Source of the DNA: Scatophagus argus
Taxonomy: Eukaryota; Chordata; Actinopteri; Scatophagidae
Reading direction: 5' to 3'
Length of the DNA: 64,000 bases
Assembly: GCF_020382885.2 (NCBI RefSeq)
Contig: NC_058498.1
Location: 19,745,001 to 19,809,000 of the forward strand
Shown here: positions 15,432 to 26,315 of the stretch, one piece after another
Layout: each line of letters begins with the position of its first letter
Position numbering within the stretch: the first letter of the stretch is position 1
The notes under the pieces: model-generated
Told to the model about the DNA's origin: nothing
Seen by the model: the letters and a program-made list of their open reading frames with translations, nothing else
Databases searched by the model: none
Made by a program: the position numbers and the translations under genes

Positions 15432-15455
15432 TGTGTGTGTGTGTGTGTGTGTGTG
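15432..15455. repeat. (GT)n microsatellite
   Basis: A perfect run of about 12 GT units within presumed SCFD2 intron. Confidence 0.9.
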
Positions 15456-16899
15456 CCCTTCTCACTCCACTGTTACATATTTACATCTTTATGTTCTGAT
15501 GAAACACACATCCACACTTAGCCCTACAGAGTCCGCCAAGTCTTATGTTAATGAAGGACTTTGGCGCTTGACTGTGTGAGTGAATCAGTTTGAGGAGCAT
15601 TGTTCTGCACTTCCTTAAGAGTGTATGAAGCAGCCCAGATTAACAGGTCTTGTGTTTTCTCTCAAGCAACCTAATCTGGAGAGGATTAACTCTAACACTG
15701 GAATTCAGACCACTCTGGACCCAACTTTTAGGGCACTGACACAGCAAGCTAACAGTCAGCTGCCATTTGTCCGCATTGAGGGTTCGGCAGCTTCTTGCAA
15801 TGAGGAGTGGGCTTCAGAGGTGTGGCTTCCGCTCACTTTCTTCAACTTTGGTTGGAAAGTGACTGGTTTGACTCGCAAAACCAAGAAGAACAGATACATA
15901 TAAATGCATTGTAGCTTCTTTTGACCCTGTGAGTGCATATTTCCTCAGTACAGCTGCATTGTACTTATGTCATTCTCATGATAACACCACACGCAGTTGA
16001 CTTCCTTCTGACCCAGAAACAACATTGTTGCCATGGTGATAGCTAGCATCATGGGGGTGGGGGTTGACAAGCATGTAGCTTTGATTGCCCACCATCTCTG
16101 TGTCTCTTCTTTCAGTCTGAGATACAGTAGCAGAGAGATTTTCCTTCCTAGCATTCCACACAGGATCACCCTGTCTGATACGAACTCTTTTGAAATGTCC
16201 TCTCTGTCTCTCTCTCTCTCTCTCCCTCTGAAAATCACGTACTCTCATTCTTTTCTCAGACCAGAATAGAATTTTTGATCAGGTTTCAAAATAAGCTGGG
16301 ATATTTATAAGTAGTCTCATTGTCTACATTCCAGTGATAAGTACAGAACGATTAGTTTTGGTTGCGGTGTCAGGCATAGATGGTGAGTTTTTGCAGTCTT
16401 TTGTGGGTTGTTGAGGAAACAGACTGTGTTTTTCCAATTTAATGTTCCCTGTGTTCTTTAGCAGAGGCTGTGTTTCCTGTAAGCACAACAGTGAGGTGGG
16501 GGTAATGAACACAAATGTCCTCTTACTTCCACATTTATCAGATTTTTTTTGTCTGATTATTTGCACACATAGGGTATCCAGTCTCTGCTTTTCATTTTAG
16601 CATCATAATTTTTTCTTCATATCAAGAAATCTCACAAAGCCTGATTATCATATGGATCTCCATGGTTGTCCAAAAACACCTCAGTGAGCCTTATTGTTAG
16701 GGTGACACTTTTCTTCATTAGCACTGTATTTTGAGTCAGTTTCACATAAACCATCCTACCATCCTGCTGCCTTAAATTCACAGCACACACTTTGTAATGC
16801 TGACCATTTAAGATCATCATCCAAGATTCATGTGTATGATGAATAAGGGATGCGGTGCCTTTTTGCTCCACACAAAATAAACTGTTATTTCTTTAGATT

Positions 16900-17580
16900 T
16901 ATTTAAGGTGAGGTGATGGATTGCGGAGTCTCACAGCCTGAGGAATGACGCTGCTCTGTAGTCTGGTGGTGAACAGGCTGTGGCTTGGGGGGGTGTCTTT
17001 TGATATCCTCTGGGCTCTGCAGAGACATCTTATTTCACTTATACCACAGATGCTCAGTAAATGGGTGCCACTGATCATTAGACAGTTTCAATCACTGGCT
17101 GCAGAGCCTTCCTATCCTTGGGCTTGCACATCCCATGCCTGTGTGTGATGTTCCCAGTCAGGATGTTTTCTATTGCTTCTTTTCTTTCTATTGCCAAGGA
17201 CTTGGCCACAGAATTTAACCTTCTTAGTTTTACCAGTATGATGTCTCATTGTTGTTTGAGATCCAGCTGATGATGGTGGTTTCCGCCACAAATTTCACAA
17301 TAGAGTTCTCTCCATTTCTGGGATTGCAGTGGTGGGTGGCTCAACAAACAGCCCTCAGGGGTTCCGGTGATCAACAACAGGGAAGTGGAGGAGGTGTGAC
17401 CGTCAAGCCAATCTGCCTGAGGTCTGTTTGTGAGGAAGTCCAATATCCACTTAGAGAGTGTGGTACTCAAGCTCAGTTTATCTGTCAGTTTCGTGAAGGA
17501 GATTGTGTTGAATGCTTAGCTGAAATCAACACACAGCAAAGTGTGTGAGCCTGATGCTAACTTTACTTCAAGGATGAACT
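16900..17580 (-). mobile_element. Non-LTR retrotransposon (LINE) reverse-transcriptase remnant
   Basis: Read on the minus strand, the segment near 17.3-17.5 kb gives LSKWILDFLTNRPQ, then HTSSTSLL and TGTPEGCLLS. This resembles the reverse-transcriptase stretch of fish jockey/Rex1-like LINEs, where a '(S/N)TGTPQGC(V)LSP' motif is usual. Further along the same strand, near 16.9-17.0 kb, a second block reads TTRLQSSVIPQAVRLRN, matching the extreme C-terminus of the same ORF. The catalytic YADD region between the blocks is not recognisable, and the frames are broken. This is therefore a dead, internally deleted copy lying antisense to SCFD2. The family name is uncertain, but the assignment to non-LTR reverse transcriptases is fairly firm. 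Confidence 0.72.
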
Positions 17581-18200
17581 TGTAGCTTGTCGCCATCACA
17601 GGTTTATATGAATCACTCCTCTCTATATAGTTCTTCATCCAGATCCAGCCCCATTCATTAGTGATACATTCCTCTGTGCCCCTCTGGTTGGTAGGTTCCA
17701 CCTTTTCAGCGTCACAGGTTGCACTTATGTCCCTCTTCATAACAATTGCTCACCTCCGGCTCTGTTAGATGTAATTATGAAAACCCTCAATCAAGACCAA
17801 ACTACATTCTCTCTCCGTTTTCTCACTCTCCCTAATCTGTTTCTTAGCAGAGCAGTGATGAGTCAGTCTTAGAGATTACTTTTGTAATTGTCCAGACAAG
17901 TTGCTGACTGTTAAACTGAGTTGTTTCGGGAAGTAAATGTGTACAGACGTAGATGGTATTTGAGTGGTGGTGTTATGATATAAAGAAGAGAAGGTGCTGG
18001 AAGACCCCCAGGTGGCTATTAAATAAGCATGTATGCTGCCCTTGATTTGAAAAAAACGGAATTCAGCTCCCATATTTGCGTGAGAGACATCATATGCTGT
18101 TTGGTGTTGTAAATGTAGTGTGGTGCCGTTATGGTTGGTGGCGTGGCACCGTTGCGTGAGATGAATTGAGACACAGGTGTTCAGCCTCACAGCCAGGCAG

Positions 18201-18249
18201 GATGTTCCAGGAGCAGCACCTGGTCCTACTCCTACTCAGGATCTACAGT
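18201..18249 (+). CDS. scfd2: Tentative SCFD2 internal exon
   Basis: After a possible acceptor ('tcacagccaggcag') the frame starting G|ATG reads MFQEQHLVLLLLRIYS. From memory, human SCFD2 has a similar leucine-rich run ending in 'YIYS' at the position directly before the residues matched by the next exon in this window: about 6 of 16 identical, without gaps. The problem is the 3' side. The only GT donor is one base into the Ser codon (A|GTGCCA), which leaves phase 1, while the next exon enters in phase 0. Without splicing the frame stops at TAA 18265. It may be a real exon with an unusual junction, an exon followed by an unseen small exon, or coincidence. Confidence 0.32.
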
Positions 18250-19135
18250 GCCATGATCAACATCTAAACCACAGATTGCCTCAGGGGAGGAGGGGGCCTG
18301 CATCCAGCAGCCCGCCACTGCCCTCAGACACAGCCCTGGGCCTGCACTGTATGCTTTGGCAGCAAGTCAACCAGCTTTCTCACGGCAGGCATGCATGCAC
18401 TCAAACCAAACATCTCCTCCTACCTGGCCCTTATGATATATCCAGCCAACTCCAGAGCTACCATCAGATCACGAAACTAAATTTCCAGGGTATTTGCATT
18501 TCTTCTTTTTTTTTTTGTTTGTTTTTTTCTTTGCATTGTAGAGTTCTTTGACATTATAAATGCTCAAAGAAAAACTTCAGTTGTTGTTTGTTTTGCCCTT
18601 CTCCTCTGCGGGTGTCTGGACAGATAAGACCCACATCTGACTGAGTCTTCACGCTCAGCTCTTCCAGATAGCCCTGCTGCTTTTCTTCCAGGGCAGCGCA
18701 GGAGAGCAAACCTCCAGGCTAGACACTATACATTCCTCAAGACAGAAACTCAAAACAAAGACTGCTCGTGCTAAATTTGATATCGTCTATATGGGAAGGA
18801 AAAGGAACTACCAGAGAACAAATAACAGAGATTAAAACCTGACAAAGTCAAGCTGTTCTGTGTATGTTATCTTACTCCGCTGACGTTGATGTTTTCTTCA
18901 ACTTATATAATGTGCCAAATAAAATGAAGGAAACTATTTATGCAGGTGACTTTTCAGCCTTGTGGAAGTTAAGCAATCTTGTGGAGTGACAGAGCTTCTC
19001 TAACATCCTATTCATTTACTTAGCACTACAGTCAGTGCCCATCAATGTATTAGTTTGCATAAAGGAAGATTTTTACCTCATGGCTTGTAAATATTTAATC
19101 TTAACTGCACCCACATATTACTCACATAGATGTGT

Positions 19136-19170
19136 CCGTCTTTGTTTTCATTTCAAGAAAACAAAGACGG
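19136..19170. repeat. Perfect short inverted repeat
   Basis: The 14-nt arm ccgtctttgttttc and its exact complement gaaaacaaagacgg are separated by the 7-nt loop atttcaa. No terminator or small-RNA role can be claimed for it in a vertebrate intron. Confidence 0.85.
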
Positions 19171-19361
19171 CTATATGATATGTGAGCTCATCCACTATTA
19201 TATAATCCTGAAGTAAGAGTTTAATTGAATTTCCGGAGTTTAATGGTGACCCCACGGTGACAGAACTCCTGCATCACCTTTTGAGTCGAGCCTAATTAGT
19301 CTAATCAAAGGAGAGCCTGGCAATTCTTGCTGCCTTTTGCTGAGAGCAAAGCATACACTAT

Positions 19362-19584
19362 ACCAAGGCGACTGCGGCTTAGGAGGCACACCAGGTTGGC
19401 AGTTCAATCCCAGCTCCTCCTGTTCACATATCGAAATGTCCTTGGGTCAAACACTGTACTCCAATCTGCTCCTGATGGTCAGACTAGCAATCTGCATGGT
19501 ACAGGTGTGTGTGTGAATGGTTGAGTGAGCGCCAAAAGCCCTTTGGATAAAAGCATCTATATAAATGTAGCCATTTACTATGAG
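19362..19584 (+). mobile_element. tRNA-derived SINE, diverged
   Basis: The 5' part has a pol III A-box-like 'ggcttaggaggc' followed about 30 nt later by the B-box-like 'cagttcaatcc' (consensus GGTTCGANTCC). The body contains 'tgtccttgggtcaaacactg' and 'gtgtgtgaatggttgagtga', and the 3' end reads 'tggataaaagcatctatat'. This order is characteristic of an abundant teleost SINE. The B box has lost the CpG, as expected of an old copy. Exact ends and a target duplication were not resolved. Confidence 0.65.
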
Positions 19585-20236
19585 TTATTGAACAATGTTT
19601 GTTCATATATTGTCTTATACAATATATTCTCACATTTTGTTTTTCTGCGTTTTGCTTTAAAGATTTTTTTTATAAGTATATTCCACTGAGCCTTATAATC
19701 AGTGAGTCCACATTTGACAGGACATTTGGCCCTGTTGGCTGCATGGCTACAGGGATGACAGTTTCAGTGGGTCCACTAATTTAGTTCAAGCTAAAATATC
19801 TCAACTGTTAGATGGATTGGCATAAATTTCTGTATATTTTTGTGACTTTTTCTTGAGTGCCTTTGGGCCAACGTGAAGAGGACTCATATCACAGAGTGAA
19901 CCAACTGAGCCCTGAGGGGAAGAAAGTTTGAAGTGGCTCCTGCGGCTAAATCTTCTTATCCCAGCATCCAGTTCAGAGCGTCTGACTGGGATGAAGTGGG
20001 AACTTAAAGTTCCAGTCAATAAAAGTCCGCCATAGGCTGAGAATATGGAATTATTCTTTCTAAATGCAATCTATTGTACATTGCTTTGTATTTAAAAACA
20101 CCATCTTAGGTCAGTTTGCTGATTTGCAGCACTGGTTTTGGGGTCATCATTGTCTTTGTTAGTTCTTATAAGCCTCTCAGAGTTGAGCTGTGCTGATACA
20201 GTTTTCATGTTTACTTTTATGTTTTTTATACCCCAG

Positions 20237-20327
20237 CTGACCACCTTGTTAACAGAAGGCAGTTGCATTCCTGAACAGCATGAGGGGGAAGTGCAGGTGC
20301 GAGTTGACCAACTTTGCCAAGAGCTCA
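20237..20327 (+). CDS. scfd2: SCFD2 exon (first firm one in window)
   Basis: Acceptor 'ttttttataccccag' then frame LTTLLTEGSC..EQHEGEVQVRVDQLCQEL. The 3' end is chosen at a|GTAAAC because it leaves one base that joins GC of the next exon to give AGC (Ser) and keeps that exon open. A stronger-looking donor, CAG|GTGCGAG at 20296/20297, leaves phase 0 and would put a stop in the next exon. Similarity to SCFD2 is moderate, so the exon is less certain than those downstream. Confidence 0.62.
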
Positions 20328-23300
20328 GTAAACTGCTTGGCTGCCATCCTCTGACGTCTTTTGCAGTGTTTCTGTCCTCTCACTCTCTCTCTGTTTCCCC
20401 AAACACCACACTCACGCTTTCACAGCCTTTCTCTCCTTTTATCTTACACTTTGTCATTTTGGGTTTATTTCACAGCAGGTCTTTGCTTCCCTATGCACTC
20501 CTTCAGAAAGGAGGGAACATTAGCTTTTGATTAGACCGCAGTGTTTTCTGCTCAAATAAAGGAGCTCTTGTCTACTCGCTGCCATGCGTTTACCTTGATA
20601 ATTGGTTTCAGTGCACACCCAGCTGAGAAAATTACCCTCGAAAAGCAACTTGCTGTATCTTATGAGGCATTTTTCGCAGATGCAATTTTTTTTTTTTTTT
20701 TTTTTTTTTGCATGTTTAGCTTTCTTCTCAGGCCAGCTTGGAAGAAACATGGGGTGTTTTTCATTTTATGTCAGTGTATTGTACAAACTGTCACACCACA
20801 GACACCCTAACCCTAGTATTTAACACTTAACATATGCTTTTTGGGTTTCCTCTCTTTCAAACATTTATATATGATTATATAGCTTTCTCTTCAGTTATTA
20901 AGACTGTGCGTTCATGTGTGTGTTTTTAGGCTGTGCAAACCCAGAGGAGCTGACCACACAGCGAGCCCATACTGCTGTGGAGAAGATGTTCGAGACCCTC
21001 CGAGATTTGAGCCACACCAGAGACCACCTGAAGCAGCTGCGCTCCGTCTACACTTCCAGCGATGGAGTTCACCAGGTCTAAGACACACAAACACAGCCTG
21101 TCAGCATCAAAACTCAGTCTTCAGACATTAGCCAGCACACCTAAGAAAGGCAGACTATTTAGATTATTCATCATCTGTTCCTTGTGTTTTATTTTCCTAT
21201 TTTTTGCACTCTGCGCTATGGTAGTAACACAGGCACAGATTTAGCAGGGGACCTCTTGCCTTGGATGCTTTTGTCCTCTCTGGCTTGCACCACATGGTGA
21301 ACTGTGAGACAGTCTTCACAAAGTGTCTGTTTCTTACAGCTTATGTAACTCAGAAGGGCCTCTGTGTGCATCGTGTGGCTTTGTCCTCATGAGAGGCTCT
21401 TACCTTTTCTTATGGATAGTCAACAGTGCAGCTTCACTGGCACTGTCCTTCACTGTGATTACGTTGTTTTTTTCAGAGAACTGTAGGTCAGGAGCATAAA
21501 GGTTAGTCAATGACAGTTCAAGACAGCCCTAGCCAAATACATGGACATTCTTGGAACTAGAGTTGAGTTTGAACAAAAGCCTTGAAACAGCAGAGACCTC
21601 TGTGGCCTTTGCTTTTTGTGTTTTATTGCTTGCATCTTCATTTTGATCGAGCTTTTTATTTTTCCAATTTTTACGTAAGATATTTATTCAGTCGTGAAAC
21701 AATGAGCTAGATAGTCTTATGTACTTTTTGAGGCCAGTGCTTTTTTTCATTAGTTTGCAATGGGAGTGCTGCATATTTATAAATGCCAGCAGTTTGACAA
21801 CACACCGAAGAGGTTAATAATTCTGAGCTCTGGCTCTACCAGATCCACACTGTATCACAATATCAGTGTGACAAACTATTCCTATGCCTTCACCCAGAGC
21901 AGAAATCAAGTAGGCTGAAACACATTACTTGCGCAGATATTGGTATTACAGCAACCAAAGCTTGTTTTCAGAAGAGCACATGTCGTTTTCAGTTGGCATA
22001 AAATAATTTGGTGATACAGTCCCATATTCTCATCAACATGCAGCTGTAGTGTTCAGCAGCAGTATTTCATCAATTTTCATTGCCATTTAAAACATTGTAG
22101 CTAAATATGTTTCAGTTTCTATTCAGCAATATGCATATTTTGGGGAACATTTTGGGAACACTTGGTTCATATACTAAATGTATGTATGTTTTGTACTTTT
22201 TTGTGGGAGCTATGTTAAGTTAACCTGCTGCTAGCAGTAGTCACATATTTAGAATACAGACATGATCTTTTCATTCAGCTCTCGGTAGGAGAGGGAATAA
22301 GCACATTTCCCCAAACATCAAACTATTCCTTTAATTCCATGCACCTATGAGATCATAGATTCAACGTGAGTACATTAAAGTTACTGTTCAACCTGTGAAT
22401 CAAAATCTAAATTGCGTTTTTTTCTCTCTAACTGTCAAAAATGTGAAATGCTGAATGTCAAAACTCAGTTTCTCAGTGCTGAACTGAATGACGAAGTCAG
22501 TATCTTTGTCTGTGACTGTATGGGTGATTGTGCTTGCATATAAGCAGCAGTGTGTTTCTGTCAGGACAGAACTGTCTGTCCCCACTCCTGCTGAGAAAAA
22601 TGATTTCATATAAAGGGAGAACAACATGCCTGCTGTTCTTGAGACACGTTAGAAATCCATCCAGCCTCTCCCGGCACATATCCACTCCACCAATGTGGCC
22701 GATACCTGATGGTCAAGATGTCCTCTCATTGGAGACTTCCTTGAAATGCAGAGCTCTCCTCTCCTGTGTTCACGGAGGGTTTCACACAGTTTACCGCTTT
22801 TACTGTGGCTCATTTAAGTTTCTGTTTTTATTTCTCTGAAGTCTGAAATAAGACTGTGTCAGCAATGCATCCCAGCATGTACCGGCACCACTGAGCACCG
22901 TGTTCACTAATGAAGCCATCGCTGCTCATTCAAGAGTAGGATTATGCTAACAACAGTAAATGGATTCAGTAACATAAATGTGAATATCACAGTTTCTCTG
23001 TTTATTCCAGCCTTAGTTAATCAGAGCAGCAGACAGCAGCTGTCATATACCTTCACTGTCACATGTATGTAGAGCTGCATGAAAACTGCATATTCCCTGA
23101 GCACATGTCATGCTGTGAGTAACTGAACATTGAGAATCTTCTGGGAAAAAAAATACACCAATGAAGTCAGAGCGGCAAAGCATTTAACAGCTCTGTCTGA
23201 TGTCTACTGACCTCAGCGGAGGGGAGCCACTTCTTTTTTTTTTTTCTTTGTCTGAGAAACACTTAAAGATGGCAATTTTAATGTATGAACACTATCATTA

Positions 23301-26278
23301 AAATCTTTTGCATTGCAAAGCAACGAGACGAGAGGAGTGTTACATAACCAAATAAAAGCTATTGTAAGAAGAAAATGGCTCAATCTGATCTTATACTGAC
23401 AGACTGTGGCACATGGAGGAGCACACATCTATGACTATAAGGATACTACACCGTTTTCTCCTCTAACATTCTCCTACATCAGTTACATCAACGTGCCCTC
23501 TGAATATCCACTATTACCGCGTCAGCTGTGAATACTGTGAAAAAACTAAAGGCTCAGTTTACTTAAATGACAAAAAAACACTTTTTCTTATTTACTAACC
23601 CCTATTCCAATGTTAAAATTATAATCAAGTTTCCCAATGCAGCTGTTTCCAATCCTTTCAAGGAATAATTTGACATTTGACAGTGATGTCCCAGGAGTCT
23701 TGTCAGCAGTGTGAGGTTGCCAGACAACCAGCAGAGACTTCAAGAGGTCTGTGTGTCCAGCCGAGAAATACCCTCCCATAAAAACATCGGTTGTAATTAT
23801 TACAATTCAATCTATGTACAGATTAAACAAACAAGATATAACAAGTTAAATTAGCTTGGGGGTGAGCATTTTCTGAAGACAAAAAAACGCACCGTGCACG
23901 TGGTGACACACATGCTGGTTAGAATTTAGATCTTTGGTTTTTAAGAATTTAAATGAGATGCACGTTGATTACAGCTTTGATTCCTGAAGACTTTCCAATC
24001 TGTTCTATTCTGTGTGGGTTTTTTTTTTTATGTTGTCACCATGTTGTTTTGAAGCATTAATTTGTTCTTCCATATCTACGCCAAGATAAACTCTGGGGAA
24101 ACTGATACTCACATGTGAGGGTCTGTTTGTGTGTGTACAGACGAATGTTTAAGTGATGGCAGTATCATATGACTAATTCCAATATTGTTTTCATCATGTG
24201 GGTGTTCTTTGCAGTGATTTAATGGGATTGCTTTTAGCTTTTTTTGGGTAGCAGATGCAAATGGAGTATGTGTTACTGTGGGGACGGATTTGATTGGTTG
24301 TTTGCACCTGATGCTGTTGGTGTATGCATGTCCGAGTCTGTTATTTAGCCGGCGCTGAATCATTAATGTGTTTACTTCTAGCTTAGTTTGTGCAGGCTGA
24401 CCCATGTAGCACAGTCATGTTGGAAGCTGTAAATATTAGTTAATTATAAATCATGATTTATACAGCTTGAACAGCAGGATTTGCCCAGGCCTAATTTGAC
24501 TGCTTCACAGGGGCTGGAGAAGTGGGAGGCTGTGAGACGTCAGTGAAGGATGATACATACCAATACTCCTTATTTAGGTGAGAGGATGTCTGTGGGCAGA
24601 AACACCTGGATGCATTAGCATATTAAGTGTGTGGGTGTGTGTGTGTATTTGAATGAATCAACAGTTTGGTAGATAAATAAAGCTTTTCCATCTTGATTCA
24701 TGATGGAAAAGTTATGGTCCTTACCTCACTCAGATTTTGGCACATAGCCTCGGTGTGTCACTAACTCCAGCCTCATGTAAACTGAGGGAAGTTATCCCGA
24801 GTTCCAGTGCTGGAAGATATTCAGACTGTTTCTATTTTAGGACTACTCAGGGTATTCAAATACAGCTTTGGCAAAGCTTATCTGGGTCTTTATTGTTCCC
24901 TGAGACACCACCTCTCATGGAAAAAAAAAATCTGTCTTGAATTCCTGAGCCACTAGCTTGGAGGTCTGTAAATGGGACATAGTGTCCTGTGTAGCCGAGC
25001 AGAAGAAGCTGAGTTACTGTTTAAGAGTTTGTCTTTGTTTCATGCATCTCCCTTTAGGAATATTAGACGGCATTTTGTGACGCTTTAGTTGATGTTCTAC
25101 AGTTCTGCTCCTCCAAGGACATCAACATTTCATTGAAACTTCAGCTTTTATTTTCAAAAGTACCGGAAAAGGGATGAAATAAAATGCTTGTGAAAGTTAG
25201 GCAGCTCATAACTATGGATAAGTGAGTCAGGTGCTGTTGACTGTGACTGGAGGGCCAGGTCATGACATATGATGGTGTCAGTATGTTTATGTTCATGGGA
25301 AAACGACAGCTGTTTTTGAGCAGCACAAGCAAACTCAGCCTCGTCAAAAATAAGCTGAAATATGGCTGACCTTTAGCGTTGCTCAGACGGTCTTCTCTGT
25401 TGCATAGACAGTGAGAGTCTGCAGCCACGTTAGCAGCTCTGTGAGACCTAAGTGCAACAATGTTTTGAGAACATTGCCTTGCTAACTGTGCTCATTGTGA
25501 CTATGCTAACATGCTGATGTTTAGCAGTTAGGATGTTTGCCGTGTTCCACATATACAGAGCATTTACAGCAGCATCTGCTTTTATCAGTAGTTGGTAGAT
25601 TAAATAATGAAGATTTCTGTTATGAATTATCACATTTACAACATAGTACCGGTAGTAGTGTGGAAAGCTTTGTTGCTACCATTGAAAGAAAGATGTTCTC
25701 TGACAGTAAGTTCATTCTTGATTTAACTCCTAATAGAACAAAGTGCTGTTTTCCCAGCAGTGCAGACAGATTTTTTTTTACACCCTGAGTGCACCAGTGA
25801 TTAAGCACCTCTTCCTGAAGTGACTCACAAGTTAGCAGTCTGTTTGGTTGCCCAGAGATGTTTATAACTCCACTGTCTCTCACAGCCACCCTCATTCACA
25901 CATGCAGAGGCTAAAAGAAGGGCTCTCAGTGGAAAACACACATGAGAACAGCACTTCAGCCACATTTATACACACATGTTCACATACAGTACATGTTGTT
26001 TATACTGTGATTGTTTATCACTCATTGCACATTTGTAGATATACAGTATATTAAAATTTGCAAGTGTTTTGAGGCGTTAGCTAGTTGTCATGTTCAAGCG
26101 TGTTGTTCGTTGTTTGTGTTTTGCAGGCGACCTATCGTCCTTTTCTGCGGCAGATCCTGGAGGAAGTCTTCCACCCTGACAGACTTGAATGCCCTGACAT
26201 AGAGCACATGTCCGGAGGCCTCACAGATCTGCTCAAGACCGGCTTCAGCATGTTCATGAAGGTCAGACACTGCTCTCC

Positions 26279-26315
<37 letters not shown>

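Larger units (their letters stand above)
1..18200. other. SCFD2 upstream/intronic DNA with no recognised exon
   Basis: No reading frame in this stretch resembles a known protein, and none combines a plausible acceptor, an open frame and a donor in a recognisable way. It holds (GT)n and (CA)n runs (near 2.5, 3.6, 7.15, 7.8 and 15.4 kb), degraded interspersed repeats (near 6.0 and 13.1-13.5 kb) and a LINE remnant near 17 kb. Because SCFD2 exons follow on the same strand and the first firm one is internal, this is most simply intron of SCFD2. Upstream exons hidden here cannot be excluded. Confidence 0.55.
18268..20236 (+). other. Presumed SCFD2 intron
   Basis: No coding exon is seen. It contains a short perfect hairpin near 19.15 kb, a tRNA-derived SINE near 19.4-19.6 kb and repeat-like text near 19.74-19.95 kb. 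The last ~30 bases form the T-rich polypyrimidine tract and 'ccccag' acceptor of the next exon. Confidence 0.5.

Noticed and set aside
15625..15903. 92-codon plus-strand ORF upstream of the SCFD2 exons
   Set aside because: No recognised domain, no convincing splice context, and parts of the text ('gaggtgtggcttccgctc') look like a common fish repeat.
15945..16269. ORFs over the (TC)n stretch near 16.2 kb
   Set aside because: Low-complexity RERERE/SLSLSL translations of a simple repeat. No homologue.
20800..20816. Telomere-like 'ccctaaccctag'
   Set aside because: Fewer than two full repeat units, so not an interstitial telomeric array.
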